Shown here in pieces: positions 48,789-56,786 of a stretch of 64,000 nt of DNA. The translations under genes were made by a program, and so were the position numbers. Each line of letters starts with the position of its first letter. The first letter of the stretch is position 1. The stretch is taken from contig CAYOSW010000005.1 of NCBI GenBank assembly GCA_964406775.1, forward strand, positions 1 through 64,000, given 5' to 3'. This DNA is from JACPKO01 sp964406775. GTDB taxonomy: Bacteria; Patescibacteriota; Microgenomatia; Daviesbacterales; UBA10151. The notes below the pieces were generated by a model. The model was not told where the DNA came from and made no database searches. It saw only the letters and a list, made by a program, of their open reading frames with translations.

Positions 48789-49220
48789 TCAGTTGTGTAG
48801 CCAATCGACAAATTTTTTAACGGGTCCACGGTTATCTTTTTTCGGCTCAGTTGCAAACTGCATCCTCCTGTCCTCTTTCTCAGCTCTTTGGGTCGTAAAG
48901 TGATGCGCCTCGCCCACAACGTGGGTCCGGCCGGTGACCAGTTGGTCGGCATAATCTAAATGCTCAGAGAGAGTTTTCAGAGGAGACAGCGCTGTTTCCG
49001 GCGATCTAAAACTCCCCGGAATTTTGTTTTCCATATCGATTTTACCCTGATCTATAATATTTTCGGCAGGCTGATCAGGGACGTGCACAGGCTTGACCGC
49101 TTCGTATGTCACCGGAACTCCCGCATTTTGCAAATTCCCGGCTACGGATTTCTGGAGATCATTAAGACGGGTTTCCGTATATGTAATTTGGGCACTAGGC
49201 TGGGCAGGTACTTCGGCCAT
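48789..49220 (-). CDS. Hypothetical protein upstream of the VirD4-like gene
   Basis: The 143-residue product starts MAEVPAQPSAQITYTETRLN and is hydrophilic with no signal or membrane segment. It ends in a basic tail (EPKKDNRGPVKKFVDWLHN). No family recognised. TATAAT ends six bases before the ATG, so it is probably the first gene of a two-gene unit with the VirD4-like ATPase, 29 bases downstream. A role together with that ATPase is only an inference. Confidence 0.7.
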   Translation of the reverse strand: MAEVPAQPSAQITYTETRLNDLQKSVAGNLQNAGVPVTYEAVKPVHVPDQPAENIIDQGKIDMENKIPGSFRSPETALSPLKTLSEHLDYADQLVTGRTHVVGEAHHFTTQRAEKEDRRMQFATEPKKDNRGPVKKFVDWLHN

Positions 49221-49253
49221 AAGATCATTATAAACAAAGCTGAGTGTTAAAGT

Positions 49254-49544
49254 CTAAGCAAGGTTAGGTAAAACACACACAACTCTTCCTAATATTCTTT
49301 TTCTTTCAATCCAGGGGTAAGACTTGGAGTCATTACTGTTATCCCCCTTTACTAAAATAAGCTTATTCTTAGCCTCCGCAACTCTTTTAACAATCACTTT
49401 ATCCCCGTCTCTGAAGGCAATCAGGTGTCCTTTTTTTGGATTCAAAAATAAATAAGGCAACCCCGTTACCAATATTTCCTGACCCGGATTTAGCACGGGC
49501 TGCATACTGTGACCGGAAACTTTAAAACGGGACAGAACGATCAT
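49254..49544 (-). CDS. sodX: Nickel SOD maturation protease-like (signal peptidase S26 fold)
   Basis: The 96-residue product has the serine protease signature SGHSMQPVLNPGQEILV with the catalytic Ser, and the Lys in DKVIVKRVAEAK, as in S26 signal peptidases, but no membrane anchor, as in the SodX/CbiX-type proteases that cleave the nickel SOD leader. It overlaps the sodN stop by ATGA, and this pairing is what identifies it. It should free the N-terminal histidine of SodN. Confidence 0.85.
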   Translation of the reverse strand: MIVLSRFKVSGHSMQPVLNPGQEILVTGLPYLFLNPKKGHLIAFRDGDKVIVKRVAEAKNKLILVKGDNSNDSKSYPWIERKRILGRVVCVLPNLA

Positions 49545-50014
49545 TCACTTTCGTAAGTAACAATCTCGCCCTCTGTGGGGTAGAGTGATTTAATTCTCTT
49601 TGGCGTTACTCCCTTGGATTTGTAAAATATTTCAGCAAATTCCTGCACTTTAGAAAGGAGCTGTCCTGCCGATTCTCTATCTATGTCCTGTTTGGCTTTT
49701 GACGCCAGTTTCATTATTTCAAAAACCAGTTGATGAAGTTCCGGGAACTTCTCCAGGTGTTCAGGCTTAAAGTAGTCGCCCCAGATTACCCTTACCTCGT
49801 ATTTAATTTTTTCAGCGTGATCTTCTTTAGTCCGGGTAAGTCTGGCTATCTTATGCACATCTTCGCCGGCCTCGGACAATAAATCCGTCATTCTTATAAC
49901 CGTATGTGCCGAAAGTTGAGCTTCGTGGGGGTCATATATTCCGCAGGGAATATCACAATGAGCGTAAATAGTACCTAACGGAAGAAATTTTATAATAAGA
50001 CTTACAATCCGCAT
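49541..50014 (-). CDS. sodN: Nickel superoxide dismutase
   Basis: The product has the nickel hook HCDIPCGIYDP after an N-terminal leader of 18 residues (MRIVSLIIKFLPLGTIYA). His1, Cys2 and Cys6 of the mature protein bind nickel after leader removal. The rest matches SodN (KIKYEVRVIWGDYFKPEHLE). Full length is 157 aa from the ATG at 50014. I choose this start because TTGGTT, 17 bases and TATATT end seven bases before it; an ATG at 50038 lies inside that promoter. It forms a unit with sodX and lies beside trxB. Confidence 0.9.
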   Translation of the reverse strand: MRIVSLIIKFLPLGTIYAHCDIPCGIYDPHEAQLSAHTVIRMTDLLSEAGEDVHKIARLTRTKEDHAEKIKYEVRVIWGDYFKPEHLEKFPELHQLVFEIMKLASKAKQDIDRESAGQLLSKVQEFAEIFYKSKGVTPKRIKSLYPTEGEIVTYESE

Positions 50015-50021
50015 AGTTAAA

Positions 50022-50050
50022 AATATAACACTTCGCATCACATTAACCAA
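50022..50050 (-). promoter_or_regulatory. sodN promoter (leaderless)
   Basis: TTGGTT (50050-50045) and TATATT (50027-50022) on the minus strand are spaced by 17 bases; the ATG at 50014 begins seven bases after the -10 box. It allows sodN-sodX to be transcribed separately from trxB. Confidence 0.6.
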
Positions 50051-50055
50051 GGATG

Positions 50056-51000
50056 TTATTGAGTCTTATCCGTAACAGACTGGTTCTCGAGATAATGCTC
50101 GACCTCAAAAGTCGCTTTTGTTCCCGCACCGGCAGCTGTCACCGCCTGACGGTATTTAAAGTCGGATACATCACCCGCTATAAATATCCCGGGGACCGAA
50201 CTGAGTACTTCATCGCGGACCTTTACGTAGCCTTTTTCATCCAAATCCAAATGTCCTTTCAGAAAATCCGTTGAAGGTTTGTGCCCGATGGCGATAAATA
50301 CCGCATCAATCGGCATCTCGGAGACCTGCCCCGAAACCGTATCTTTAAGCTTTACACCCTTCACCATATCCTCCCCCAATACCTCCTCTATAACTTTATT
50401 GAAAAGGATTTCCACATTGGGCTTTGATTTAACCAGATCCACAAGGGCTTTTTGAGCACGGAACTGATCTCTACGGTGAACTACATAAAGTTTTCCGGCA
50501 ATCTTCGAAAGATGCTGAGCCTCCCTCATCGCGGTATCACCCCCACCGACGACGATAATATTTTTTCCTTTGAAGAAAAATCCGTCACAAACCGCGCAAG
50601 CTGAAACACCCCTACCGATTAATTTTTGTTCTGACGGAATCCCCAACCACATAGCACTTGCACCTGTGGCAATAATCACGGTTTGGGTTTTTATCTGCTG
50701 GGTTTCAGTCTGAATTAGATATGGCTGTTTGGAGAAATCCACAGAAACAACATCCTCATTAATAAATCTTGTGGCAAATCTTTCAGCCTGGGCGCGCATT
50801 TTTGTCATCAGCTCCGGACCCTGAATTCCATCGGGAAATCCGGGGAAATCATCAACATCCGTTGTTAACATAAGCTGTCCTCCGGCCGCTCTTCCGGCAA
50901 CAACCAGCGGATTTAAACCGCCCCGCGCTGCATAAATTGAGGCTGTTAAACCTGCAGGGCCCGATCCGACAATAACAAGTTTTTCCACTCCCTCACTCAT
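50056..51000 (-). CDS. trxB: Thioredoxin reductase
   Basis: The 314-residue flavoprotein has the FAD motif IVGSGPAGLTASIYAARGG, the redox pair CAVC in GVSACAVCDGFFFKGK, the NADPH motif IIVVGGGDTAMREAQHLSKI and the C-terminal FAD contact PGIFIAGDVSDFKYRQAVTA. It reduces thioredoxin with NADPH. The sodN-sodX pair lies directly downstream, so it sits in an oxidative-stress group. Length and order of motifs are normal. Confidence 0.95.
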   Translation of the reverse strand: MSEGVEKLVIVGSGPAGLTASIYAARGGLNPLVVAGRAAGGQLMLTTDVDDFPGFPDGIQGPELMTKMRAQAERFATRFINEDVVSVDFSKQPYLIQTETQQIKTQTVIIATGASAMWLGIPSEQKLIGRGVSACAVCDGFFFKGKNIIVVGGGDTAMREAQHLSKIAGKLYVVHRRDQFRAQKALVDLVKSKPNVEILFNKVIEEVLGEDMVKGVKLKDTVSGQVSEMPIDAVFIAIGHKPSTDFLKGHLDLDEKGYVKVRDEVLSSVPGIFIAGDVSDFKYRQAVTAAGAGTKATFEVEHYLENQSVTDKTQ

Positions 51001-51051
51001 AGGATATTAAAAATACAGGATTATACTTACTTTCTCAAGTACTTACCGGTT

Positions 51052-51312
51052 TTACCGTTTAGTCTTTGCGGAAGGCGAGGCCTGTTTAGAACTTCCGGAT
51101 TTGGTCGCTTCTTTTGGATTGGCAGACGCAGACGCTACAACTGAAGGACTTGGCTGTAAAGAGGGCGAAGGAGCGATAGACGGCGCCATTACTACCTCAG
51201 GCGATGGTGTCGGTGCCGGTGTTGAAGCCACTTTGTCCCGAAGCCAAACTAAATAGGTGCCCAAAAGAATGATGATTAATATTATTACTACTATTGTGAT
51301 GTTCCTACTCAT
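51052..51312 (-). CDS. Membrane-anchored Pro/Ser-rich protein
   Basis: The 86-residue product has one membrane segment (ITIVVIILIIILLGTYLVWL) and an outward low-complexity part rich in Pro, Ser and Ala (STPAPTPSPEVV, SIAPSPSLQPSPSVVA), ending in a basic KTKR. It resembles surface spacer proteins; no domain is seen. AGGAGG about nine bases upstream is a good ribosome binding site. Confidence 0.7.
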   Translation of the reverse strand: MSRNITIVVIILIIILLGTYLVWLRDKVASTPAPTPSPEVVMAPSIAPSPSLQPSPSVVASASANPKEATKSGSSKQASPSAKTKR

Positions 51313-51344
51313 ACAGTTCCCCTCCTCCCGGCAGCTTTGGGGCT

Positions 51345-51395
51345 AGTATAGACTTACACCTCCCTCTTTGACAAGGATCAAAAATCACGTATATT
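51345..51395. promoter_or_regulatory. Back-to-back promoters with overlapping -35 boxes
   Basis: On the plus strand TTGACA (51368-51373) and TATATT (51390-51395) have a 16-base spacer and serve the 51407 gene. On the minus strand TTGTCA (51374-51369) and TATACT (51350-51345) have an 18-base spacer and serve the 51312 gene. The two -35 boxes share the same seven bases. Confidence 0.6.
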
Positions 51396-51406
51396 GAGTA
51401 TCTAAA

Positions 51407-51964
51407 ATGGACAAAAAAGATGTTTATTTCGAACCCGGTTTTAAACAGTATTTAATTTTTTTTGAGCAGGCAGTCATAGATCCCGCATTGTTTGCATCAA
51501 ACCTAAAGAATTTAAATCTGAGAAAAAGTTTTGCCTTTTTTCTTGTCAATGCACTTTGCTGGCTTATCCTTTCTTCCTTAATAAAAACTTTTTTCCTCAA
51601 TAAATATTCACTATTTTTTGCAGTTTTATCTGAAACACTTGTATTACTTTTCCCGCTTCTTATCACAGCCGTCTCTTTCGGTATTTTACTGCACATAATA
51701 GCCAGATTTTTCGGAAGCAGAGCTAAAATAACCAGTAATCTTAAATCGGTTTTTTTCTCTTCTATTCTATTACCTTTTTTTGCCGTACCCGTTTTTAAAA
51801 CGCTGGCAGTGATAATCAGTATATTTATATTGATTTATTGTTTTAAGAATGTGAACCGGTTTGACCGCTTAAGGGCATCTCTTTCGGTACTGATACCCGC
51901 AGTACTGATACTGCTGGTTCTATATTCGACAGGAATATTAAATTCCAACCTGATTACCCGATGA
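51407..51964 (+). CDS. Yip1-like polytopic membrane protein
   Basis: The 185-residue product has about five membrane segments (SFAFFLVNALCWLILSSLIK, VLLFPLLITAVSFGILLHII and three near the end). The pattern of the loop with RFFGSRAKITSNLKSVFFSS resembles the Yip1 family of small membrane proteins. Function unknown. It overlaps the reductase gene by ATGA, which suggests the two act together, possibly anchoring an electron-transfer activity at the membrane. Confidence 0.7.
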   Translation: MDKKDVYFEPGFKQYLIFFEQAVIDPALFASNLKNLNLRKSFAFFLVNALCWLILSSLIKTFFLNKYSLFFAVLSETLVLLFPLLITAVSFGILLHIIARFFGSRAKITSNLKSVFFSSILLPFFAVPVFKTLAVIISIFILIYCFKNVNRFDRLRASLSVLIPAVLILLVLYSTGILNSNLITR

Positions 51965-52689
51965 AACTGAGACTTATTGAAAAAAAACAGGAAAATAGCG
52001 ATACGATTAGTTTCTTATTTAAACCTGAGGAAAGTTTAATATACAAAGCCGGGCAATATCTCCGCTATCATATTGCAAATCCTCATCCTGATGAACGGGG
52101 CGAAAACCGTTTTTTTTCTATTTCTTCTGCGCCTTTTGAAAATATCATCCGCCTCTCTACAAAATTTGCCCTGAACGGATCGACATTCAAAAAGGATCTT
52201 CAGGCTCTTTCCAGGGGCGATACGGTTGAGGTTTCCGGTCCCTACGGTAAATTCTCAGCAGAAAATACGGATAAGGAATACGTATTTATTGCCGGAGGAA
52301 TCGGAATAACTCCATTCCGGTCAATACTGTTTGATTGGGATCACAATAATCTGCCGATTAAGGCGACGTTAATTTATGCAACAAGGAATCAGGAGACTCT
52401 CTTTAAAGAGGAATTATTAAATCTTGTGAAGAGACATCACGGTTTTAAAATCTATCAAATTATTTCCGGGAATATTGAAAAACAGGCAAAGAAAACAAAT
52501 CTTACACTATTAAAAGGAAGGGTCGATGGGAATCTTATTAAGAAACTCATCCCGGAAATGCAAGATAAACTTTATTACATCTCGGGACCTGAAGAAATGG
52601 TTATGGAACTTGAACAGGTTATTTGGAATTTAGGAGTCCCCGAGGAAAATACCAAACGCGATTATTTCCCGGGTTACGGCAACTACTGA
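51961..52689 (+). CDS. FAD/NAD(P)-dependent ferredoxin reductase-like protein
   Basis: The 242-residue product has the FAD-binding RxxS motif (ENRFFSISSAP), the domain preceding it (AGQYLRYHIANP) and the NAD(P)-binding motif YVFIAGGIGITPFRSI, with YYISGPEEMVMELEQVI near the C-terminus. This is the ferredoxin-NADP reductase fold without an iron-sulfur domain. Its electron partner is not visible here. It follows the Yip1-like gene and ends seven bases inside the convergent arginase-fold gene. Confidence 0.85.
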   Translation: MKLRLIEKKQENSDTISFLFKPEESLIYKAGQYLRYHIANPHPDERGENRFFSISSAPFENIIRLSTKFALNGSTFKKDLQALSRGDTVEVSGPYGKFSAENTDKEYVFIAGGIGITPFRSILFDWDHNNLPIKATLIYATRNQETLFKEELLNLVKRHHGFKIYQIISGNIEKQAKKTNLTLLKGRVDGNLIKKLIPEMQDKLYYISGPEEMVMELEQVIWNLGVPEENTKRDYFPGYGNY

Positions 52690-53579
52690 TTCAACAATTT
52701 CAGGATTATTTCCCGGGCTAACTTTACAGTTTTTTCGCCCCCGGGTTTTTTAGGATTGATCTCAACCATATCCATAGAAACTTCCGGTCTTTTAAAAATC
52801 AGATCGAGAATTGCAAACACTTCATCTTTAAACCACCTTCCGTCCTCCGGTAACCCTGTTGCTTCAGAAACCGATCTGTCGAAGACATCGACGTCAAAAT
52901 TAACGTGGATATGTCCGAAACGACCCAAGAAAGCATCTATCTCTTCAAGCCGTCCTTGCTTATCTTCATTGAACTCCTCCCTGTTTATATTCCTGATATT
53001 ATTTTCCCTATAGAAACGCTCTTCTTCCGTATTTTCCCCGTCAAAAATTATATCCCCAATCGCAAGTATCTGACCGGTCTGCATTTTACCCGGAACAAGC
53101 GAGTCAATATCAGGCTGATCAAATTTATCAAAAAAAGGACGCATATACATTCCGTGAAAGTTTTTTGATATGGATGTTTCCGATTGATGCATCTCACCGT
53201 GGGAATCAAATTGCACATATCCGACTTTACCGGGATCACCCATCCTTTCTATTACTGCCTCGAGGGAAGATAAAGTTACGGTGTTGTCTCCTCCTAAAAC
53301 TATCTGTATCCCGCCTGCCCCCATATTTGCGTTGATCAAATCTTTAAGATCCTTTAATTCACCGGCAATTATTTCCCAATATTTTTCGTGAGGTATTTTT
53401 TCAGGTTCGGTAAAAATAAAGTTATTTACCTGAGGATTTTGTACTTCTTTTAAAAATTCTTCAGTCAGTACTGCGTCAGATGCTTCTTCGACACCGAAAT
53501 TAAATTCACTGTGCCTTATCGGAGGATGCGTTAAACCGATTCTGGATTTAACCTTAAAAAAATACGGAGTTTTACCCAC
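52683..53579 (-). CDS. Arginase/agmatinase-fold protein with altered metal site
   Basis: The 298-residue product has the arginase fold: QIVLGGDNTVTLSSLEAVIE, VQFDSHGEMHQS and HVNFDVDVFDRSVSEATGLP, then VEINPKKPGG. In true ureohydrolases the first motif is GGDH and the second DAHxD; here His is Asn and the last Asp is Glu, so one manganese site is changed while the Asp-x-Asp pair of the other motif is intact. It may bind one metal or another substrate. Confidence 0.75.
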   Translation of the reverse strand: MGKTPYFFKVKSRIGLTHPPIRHSEFNFGVEEASDAVLTEEFLKEVQNPQVNNFIFTEPEKIPHEKYWEIIAGELKDLKDLINANMGAGGIQIVLGGDNTVTLSSLEAVIERMGDPGKVGYVQFDSHGEMHQSETSISKNFHGMYMRPFFDKFDQPDIDSLVPGKMQTGQILAIGDIIFDGENTEEERFYRENNIRNINREEFNEDKQGRLEEIDAFLGRFGHIHVNFDVDVFDRSVSEATGLPEDGRWFKDEVFAILDLIFKRPEVSMDMVEINPKKPGGEKTVKLAREIILKLLNQ

Positions 53580-53598
53580 TTAGTGATAATATTGGAAT

Positions 53599-53772
53599 AT
53601 GTTAAGTCCCGCAACTCCCCAAAGCACTTCAAATTACTCACATCAAAATAAACAAAACCCGCGTCCGGATCAGCAACTTTGTCCCGGCTGCGGTTATATA
53701 ATGGGAAGTCTTGCCGGAAGCCAAGATGCCGTCTGTAGAAATTGCGGTTTTAAGGATCCCTGTTGCGAATAA
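53599..53772 (+). CDS. Small zinc-ribbon protein
   Basis: The 57-residue product starts MLSPATPQSTSNYSHQNKQN and has two CxxC pairs (LCPGCGYIM and VCRNCGFKD) 18 residues apart and a CC near the end. This is a typical zinc ribbon after a disordered Ser/Gln/Asn-rich head. TGATAATAT is an extended -10 box ending six bases before the ATG, which supports expression as a leaderless mRNA. It is too short for most length cut-offs. Confidence 0.75.
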   Translation: MLSPATPQSTSNYSHQNKQNPRPDQQLCPGCGYIMGSLAGSQDAVCRNCGFKDPCCE

Positions 53773-53834
53773 CTGCCGATTGTCATTATTCTGTCAAGAA
53801 ATACATCCATCTTTACAGATAATTAACCAAATTA

Positions 53835-54854
53835 ATGGATAAAAATATTTTTGAGAACTTTGTAAAAACTTTTAATACTTCAACCCGGAAAGCGGCCATC
53901 GCAGCTTATAAGGAGATTCAAAAACTCCATAAGGAACAACCTGATCCGCAATCTAGAGATAATAAAGCGCTCGGAAGATTAATTGATAAAGCCGCAGTTG
54001 AAGCAATGCAGGAAGTTTTTGAGACTCAGCCTCATTTTTATATAGAAATAAGAGGCAGTGAGGGCAGAAAAGATACCCGCAGAGACGGAATAGAGAGTCC
54101 GGATTTATACGGGTCTTACGGTCCTGAAAAAGGAGCCGTTGTAGAAATTGTTAATGATGCTGTTGAAGGAACAGCTTTTGCTTCAAGAAATGTTCCCGGA
54201 GCCGGTTCGGTTTTAACCGCTGCACTGAATCAACAAAACGGTTTAATTCAAACCGGTAATTTTGATTATATGAATAAACTTTTCGGACCTGCGCCTCTCA
54301 AAGGAAAAATCTCGCTCGAATTAAGTCCTTCGGAAAATATTAAGATCGCCTTAAAGGAATTAAAGATCCGTAACCCTGCAGATTTAGCCGTCGTTATTCT
54401 TGACCGCCCAAGAAATCAATTTGAAATTCAATCGGCAGAAAGTTTAGGAACGACTGTTATTCTCATTCCGGGAGGAGATCTGACTCCAGGACTTTTGGCT
54501 GTATCGGATCCGGGAATAATTTCCAAACTTAAAAACAGCAAGATTCCTCGGTTAGCTAAAGGAGTCCTTGTTATGGGCAGCGGCGGTTGGGAAGAAGGAA
54601 TTATCGTTGCTGCGGCAGCTAAAGCTTCGGGAGGATTTGCCCAGGGGAAAATTTATTCCGAAGACAAAGAAGCGGTTGAACAGGCTAAAATTCTGGAGGT
54701 CAGTGATTTAGTTCCGGCAGAACCCGAATCTCTACTGGTAAGTCTTACCCCGATTACTGGCGATCCCTGGTTCGGCATTTCAGGCATATCAACTGAACTT
54801 AAATCTCATACAATTAACATAACTCATAAGGGCCTTGATATCTCGGAGAATTAG
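53835..54854 (+). CDS. glpX: Fructose-1,6-bisphosphatase, class II (GlpX-type)
   Basis: The 339-residue product shows GlpX motifs: HFYIEIRGSEGRKD near residue 70, VVEIVNDAVEGTAFASRN (the metal-binding VDPxEGT-like motif), GGDLTPGLLAVSD and VLVMGSGGWEEGIIVAAAAK. It would dephosphorylate fructose 1,6-bisphosphate to the 6-phosphate. A class I aldolase gene follows, so the pair probably works in gluconeogenesis. The metal motif reads NDAVEGT rather than VDPLEGT. Confidence 0.85.
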   Translation: MDKNIFENFVKTFNTSTRKAAIAAYKEIQKLHKEQPDPQSRDNKALGRLIDKAAVEAMQEVFETQPHFYIEIRGSEGRKDTRRDGIESPDLYGSYGPEKGAVVEIVNDAVEGTAFASRNVPGAGSVLTAALNQQNGLIQTGNFDYMNKLFGPAPLKGKISLELSPSENIKIALKELKIRNPADLAVVILDRPRNQFEIQSAESLGTTVILIPGGDLTPGLLAVSDPGIISKLKNSKIPRLAKGVLVMGSGGWEEGIIVAAAAKASGGFAQGKIYSEDKEAVEQAKILEVSDLVPAEPESLLVSLTPITGDPWFGISGISTELKSHTINITHKGLDISEN

Positions 54855-54903
54855 TCAGAATGGTGTCTAGCAAATTAGTTATTTCTTTAGCATAATACTT
54901 TTT

Positions 54904-55878
54904 ATGGATGTTTCAGAAATTGCAAAAAAATTATCATCTCCCCCGGGAGTAATCGTCGCAGCAGATGAGTCACCTTCAACAATGAAGGCCCGCTTGGATG
55001 CAGTCGGTATACCCGATTCATTTGAAATGAGGGCTAAGTGGCGGGAATTAATTACCGGGGCCGATATCGCAGAGGCCGGCGCCACTGGAATAATCTTACA
55101 CCCCGAGATGCTCGATGTGCCGGAGGTGATAAGCAACTTAAAAAAACATAATATTGTCATCATCGTTAAAATAGACGGTGGGCTTTCCGATTTTAACGAC
55201 CGGGGCGAACAGGTTACGAAATATGCTGAAAATTTGACGGAACTTTTGCAAAAATGGAAAGATTTAGGAGCTTCCGCCACAAAGTTCAGAAGTGTTTTTA
55301 AAATAACCGATTCAACCCCTTCAGATGAATTAATTGCCGCAAATGCTAAGGTCCAGGCAACGCTGGCAAAGATGACTCAGGATGCGGGTATGGTACCTAT
55401 GATCGAGCCTGAGGTTTTAAGAGCCGGAGGCCACTCTCTGCAAAAAGATGCCGAAGTAACAAGTAAGGTTTTAGATACCGTATTCGAAGAAGTAAAAAAA
55501 GCCGGGGTTGATCTAACAACCTCAATACTTAAACCGAATATGATTACCCCCGGAGAAGATTCTCAAGATCAAGCGGATGCAGAGGATGTGGCAAAAGCCA
55601 CGCTGAATGTATTAAATAATCACGCACCCAAGGAGCTTGCAGGTATTAACTTCCTGTCCGGAGGAATCAGCGATGAATTATCAGAACAATACTTGAATAA
55701 GATTTGCCAGCTGGCAAAAGAACAAGGCCAGGAAAATATAAGCGCTTCTTTCGGAAGAGCGATAGTCGGGGCTCCACTTAAAATTTGGCTCGGAAAAGAA
55801 GAAAATATTGAAAAAGCCAGGGAATCTTTGGTGCAAAGAATTCAAAAAAGCAGCCTCGCCCGCCAGGGAAAACTCTAA
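54904..55878 (+). CDS. Fructose-bisphosphate aldolase, class I
   Basis: The 324-residue product has the class I (Schiff base) aldolase motifs: GVIVAADESPSTMKARLDAV near the start, ASATKFRSVFKI, MVPMIEPEVLRAGGHS and the Schiff-base lysine region TTSILKPNMITPG, then GINFLSGGISDELSE. It splits or forms fructose 1,6-bisphosphate. It follows the FBPase gene after 49 bases and CATAAT ends seven bases before its ATG. Confidence 0.92.
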   Translation: MDVSEIAKKLSSPPGVIVAADESPSTMKARLDAVGIPDSFEMRAKWRELITGADIAEAGATGIILHPEMLDVPEVISNLKKHNIVIIVKIDGGLSDFNDRGEQVTKYAENLTELLQKWKDLGASATKFRSVFKITDSTPSDELIAANAKVQATLAKMTQDAGMVPMIEPEVLRAGGHSLQKDAEVTSKVLDTVFEEVKKAGVDLTTSILKPNMITPGEDSQDQADAEDVAKATLNVLNNHAPKELAGINFLSGGISDELSEQYLNKICQLAKEQGQENISASFGRAIVGAPLKIWLGKEENIEKARESLVQRIQKSSLARQGKL

Positions 55879-56348
55879 AAATAACCCAAAAGTTTAGTCG
55901 TCGAGTGTTCGGGAATCTTCTTTAAAACTACCTTAACTATACCGCCTGCCTCTCGGGCCTGAATTTTCTTTACTGACACATTAGGATCTCCTGCAGTTAC
56001 CGCTATAATATCGGGAGAGATTTTTCTTACGATATCGTTATAATCTTCGCTCTTAAAAGGCCCCGGTAATGGCACCACAAAATCCACAAATTCAATCGCC
56101 GACAAAACTTTTGCCCTATCCCTGAGACTATTAACGGGCCTTTCTTTGCCCTTTAAAAGTTTAATCGCCTGATCTGATTCCAAAAGCAAAACCAGAACAC
56201 CTCCTGAGCTTTTGGCTTTTTCCAAAAAGGAAATATGTCCGATATGTAAAATATCAAAACATCCGCCTGCCAGAACTATTTTCTCGCCTTGAGCTCGATA
56301 CTTTTCCAAAATAGAGACAATCCGCGAAACGCTGACAATTTTTTTCAT
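55875..56348 (-). CDS. RfaE/HldE-type nucleotidyltransferase
   Basis: The 157-residue product has the cytidylyltransferase-like HxGH motif GGCFDILHIGHISFLEKAK near residue 27, a long insert SDQAIKLLKGKERPVNSLRD and the final EHSTTKLLGYF (ISTT-like). This is the nucleotidyltransferase fold of HldE C-terminal, TagD and RibL/FAD synthetase-like proteins. The closest look is the HldE type (LLKGKERPVN), but the substrate is uncertain. It overlaps the aldolase gene end by four bases. Confidence 0.85.
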   Translation of the reverse strand: MKKIVSVSRIVSILEKYRAQGEKIVLAGGCFDILHIGHISFLEKAKSSGGVLVLLLESDQAIKLLKGKERPVNSLRDRAKVLSAIEFVDFVVPLPGPFKSEDYNDIVRKISPDIIAVTAGDPNVSVKKIQAREAGGIVKVVLKKIPEHSTTKLLGYF

Positions 56349-56384
56349 GCCTCAAATTCTAGATTTATTTGAGCCATTTTGCAA

Positions 56385-56672
56385 TCACGCCTGCTTCTTC
56401 TTCGGTTTTGCTTTCGTCTTAGTTTTTTTTGAACTCTCAGATTTACCGGCCTCTAATCTATTCTTTACCGTCGCAGCCTCTTTTTGAACTATATCCAAAA
56501 CATCAAATCCCTGTTTTTTCAAGCCCTCAAGCGCCTGTTCCAATTTTTTACGGTTTTTCTTATTGGATAAGATTATCGCTCCCGCACCTACCGCTGCACC
56601 TAAAGCAGCTCCTGCAAGCGATGCAATCACGGGATTCACCTGACCTTTATCATTATTATTATCTTCCGCCAT
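56385..56672 (-). CDS. YtxH-like membrane-associated protein
   Basis: The 95-residue product starts MAEDNNNDKGQVNPVIASLA and has a Gly/Ala-rich membrane segment (GAALGAAVGAGAIILSNKKN) followed by a helix (KKLEQALEGLKKQGFDVLDI) and a Lys-rich tail. This is the layout of YtxH-domain proteins, a stress-related family of unknown function. The start at 56672 is supported by GGAGGTG six bases upstream. Confidence 0.72.
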   Translation of the reverse strand: MAEDNNNDKGQVNPVIASLAGAALGAAVGAGAIILSNKKNRKKLEQALEGLKKQGFDVLDIVQKEAATVKNRLEAGKSESSKKTKTKAKPKKKQA

Positions 56673-56786
56673 TTTCTTCACCTCCGATCTTTTTACTATC
56701 TTACCAGATAGCGTCAACAATAATTGACAGTATCAGCCGCTAGATTATAATCAACTAATGTTACAAATCATAAGGGGTTCAGAGTA

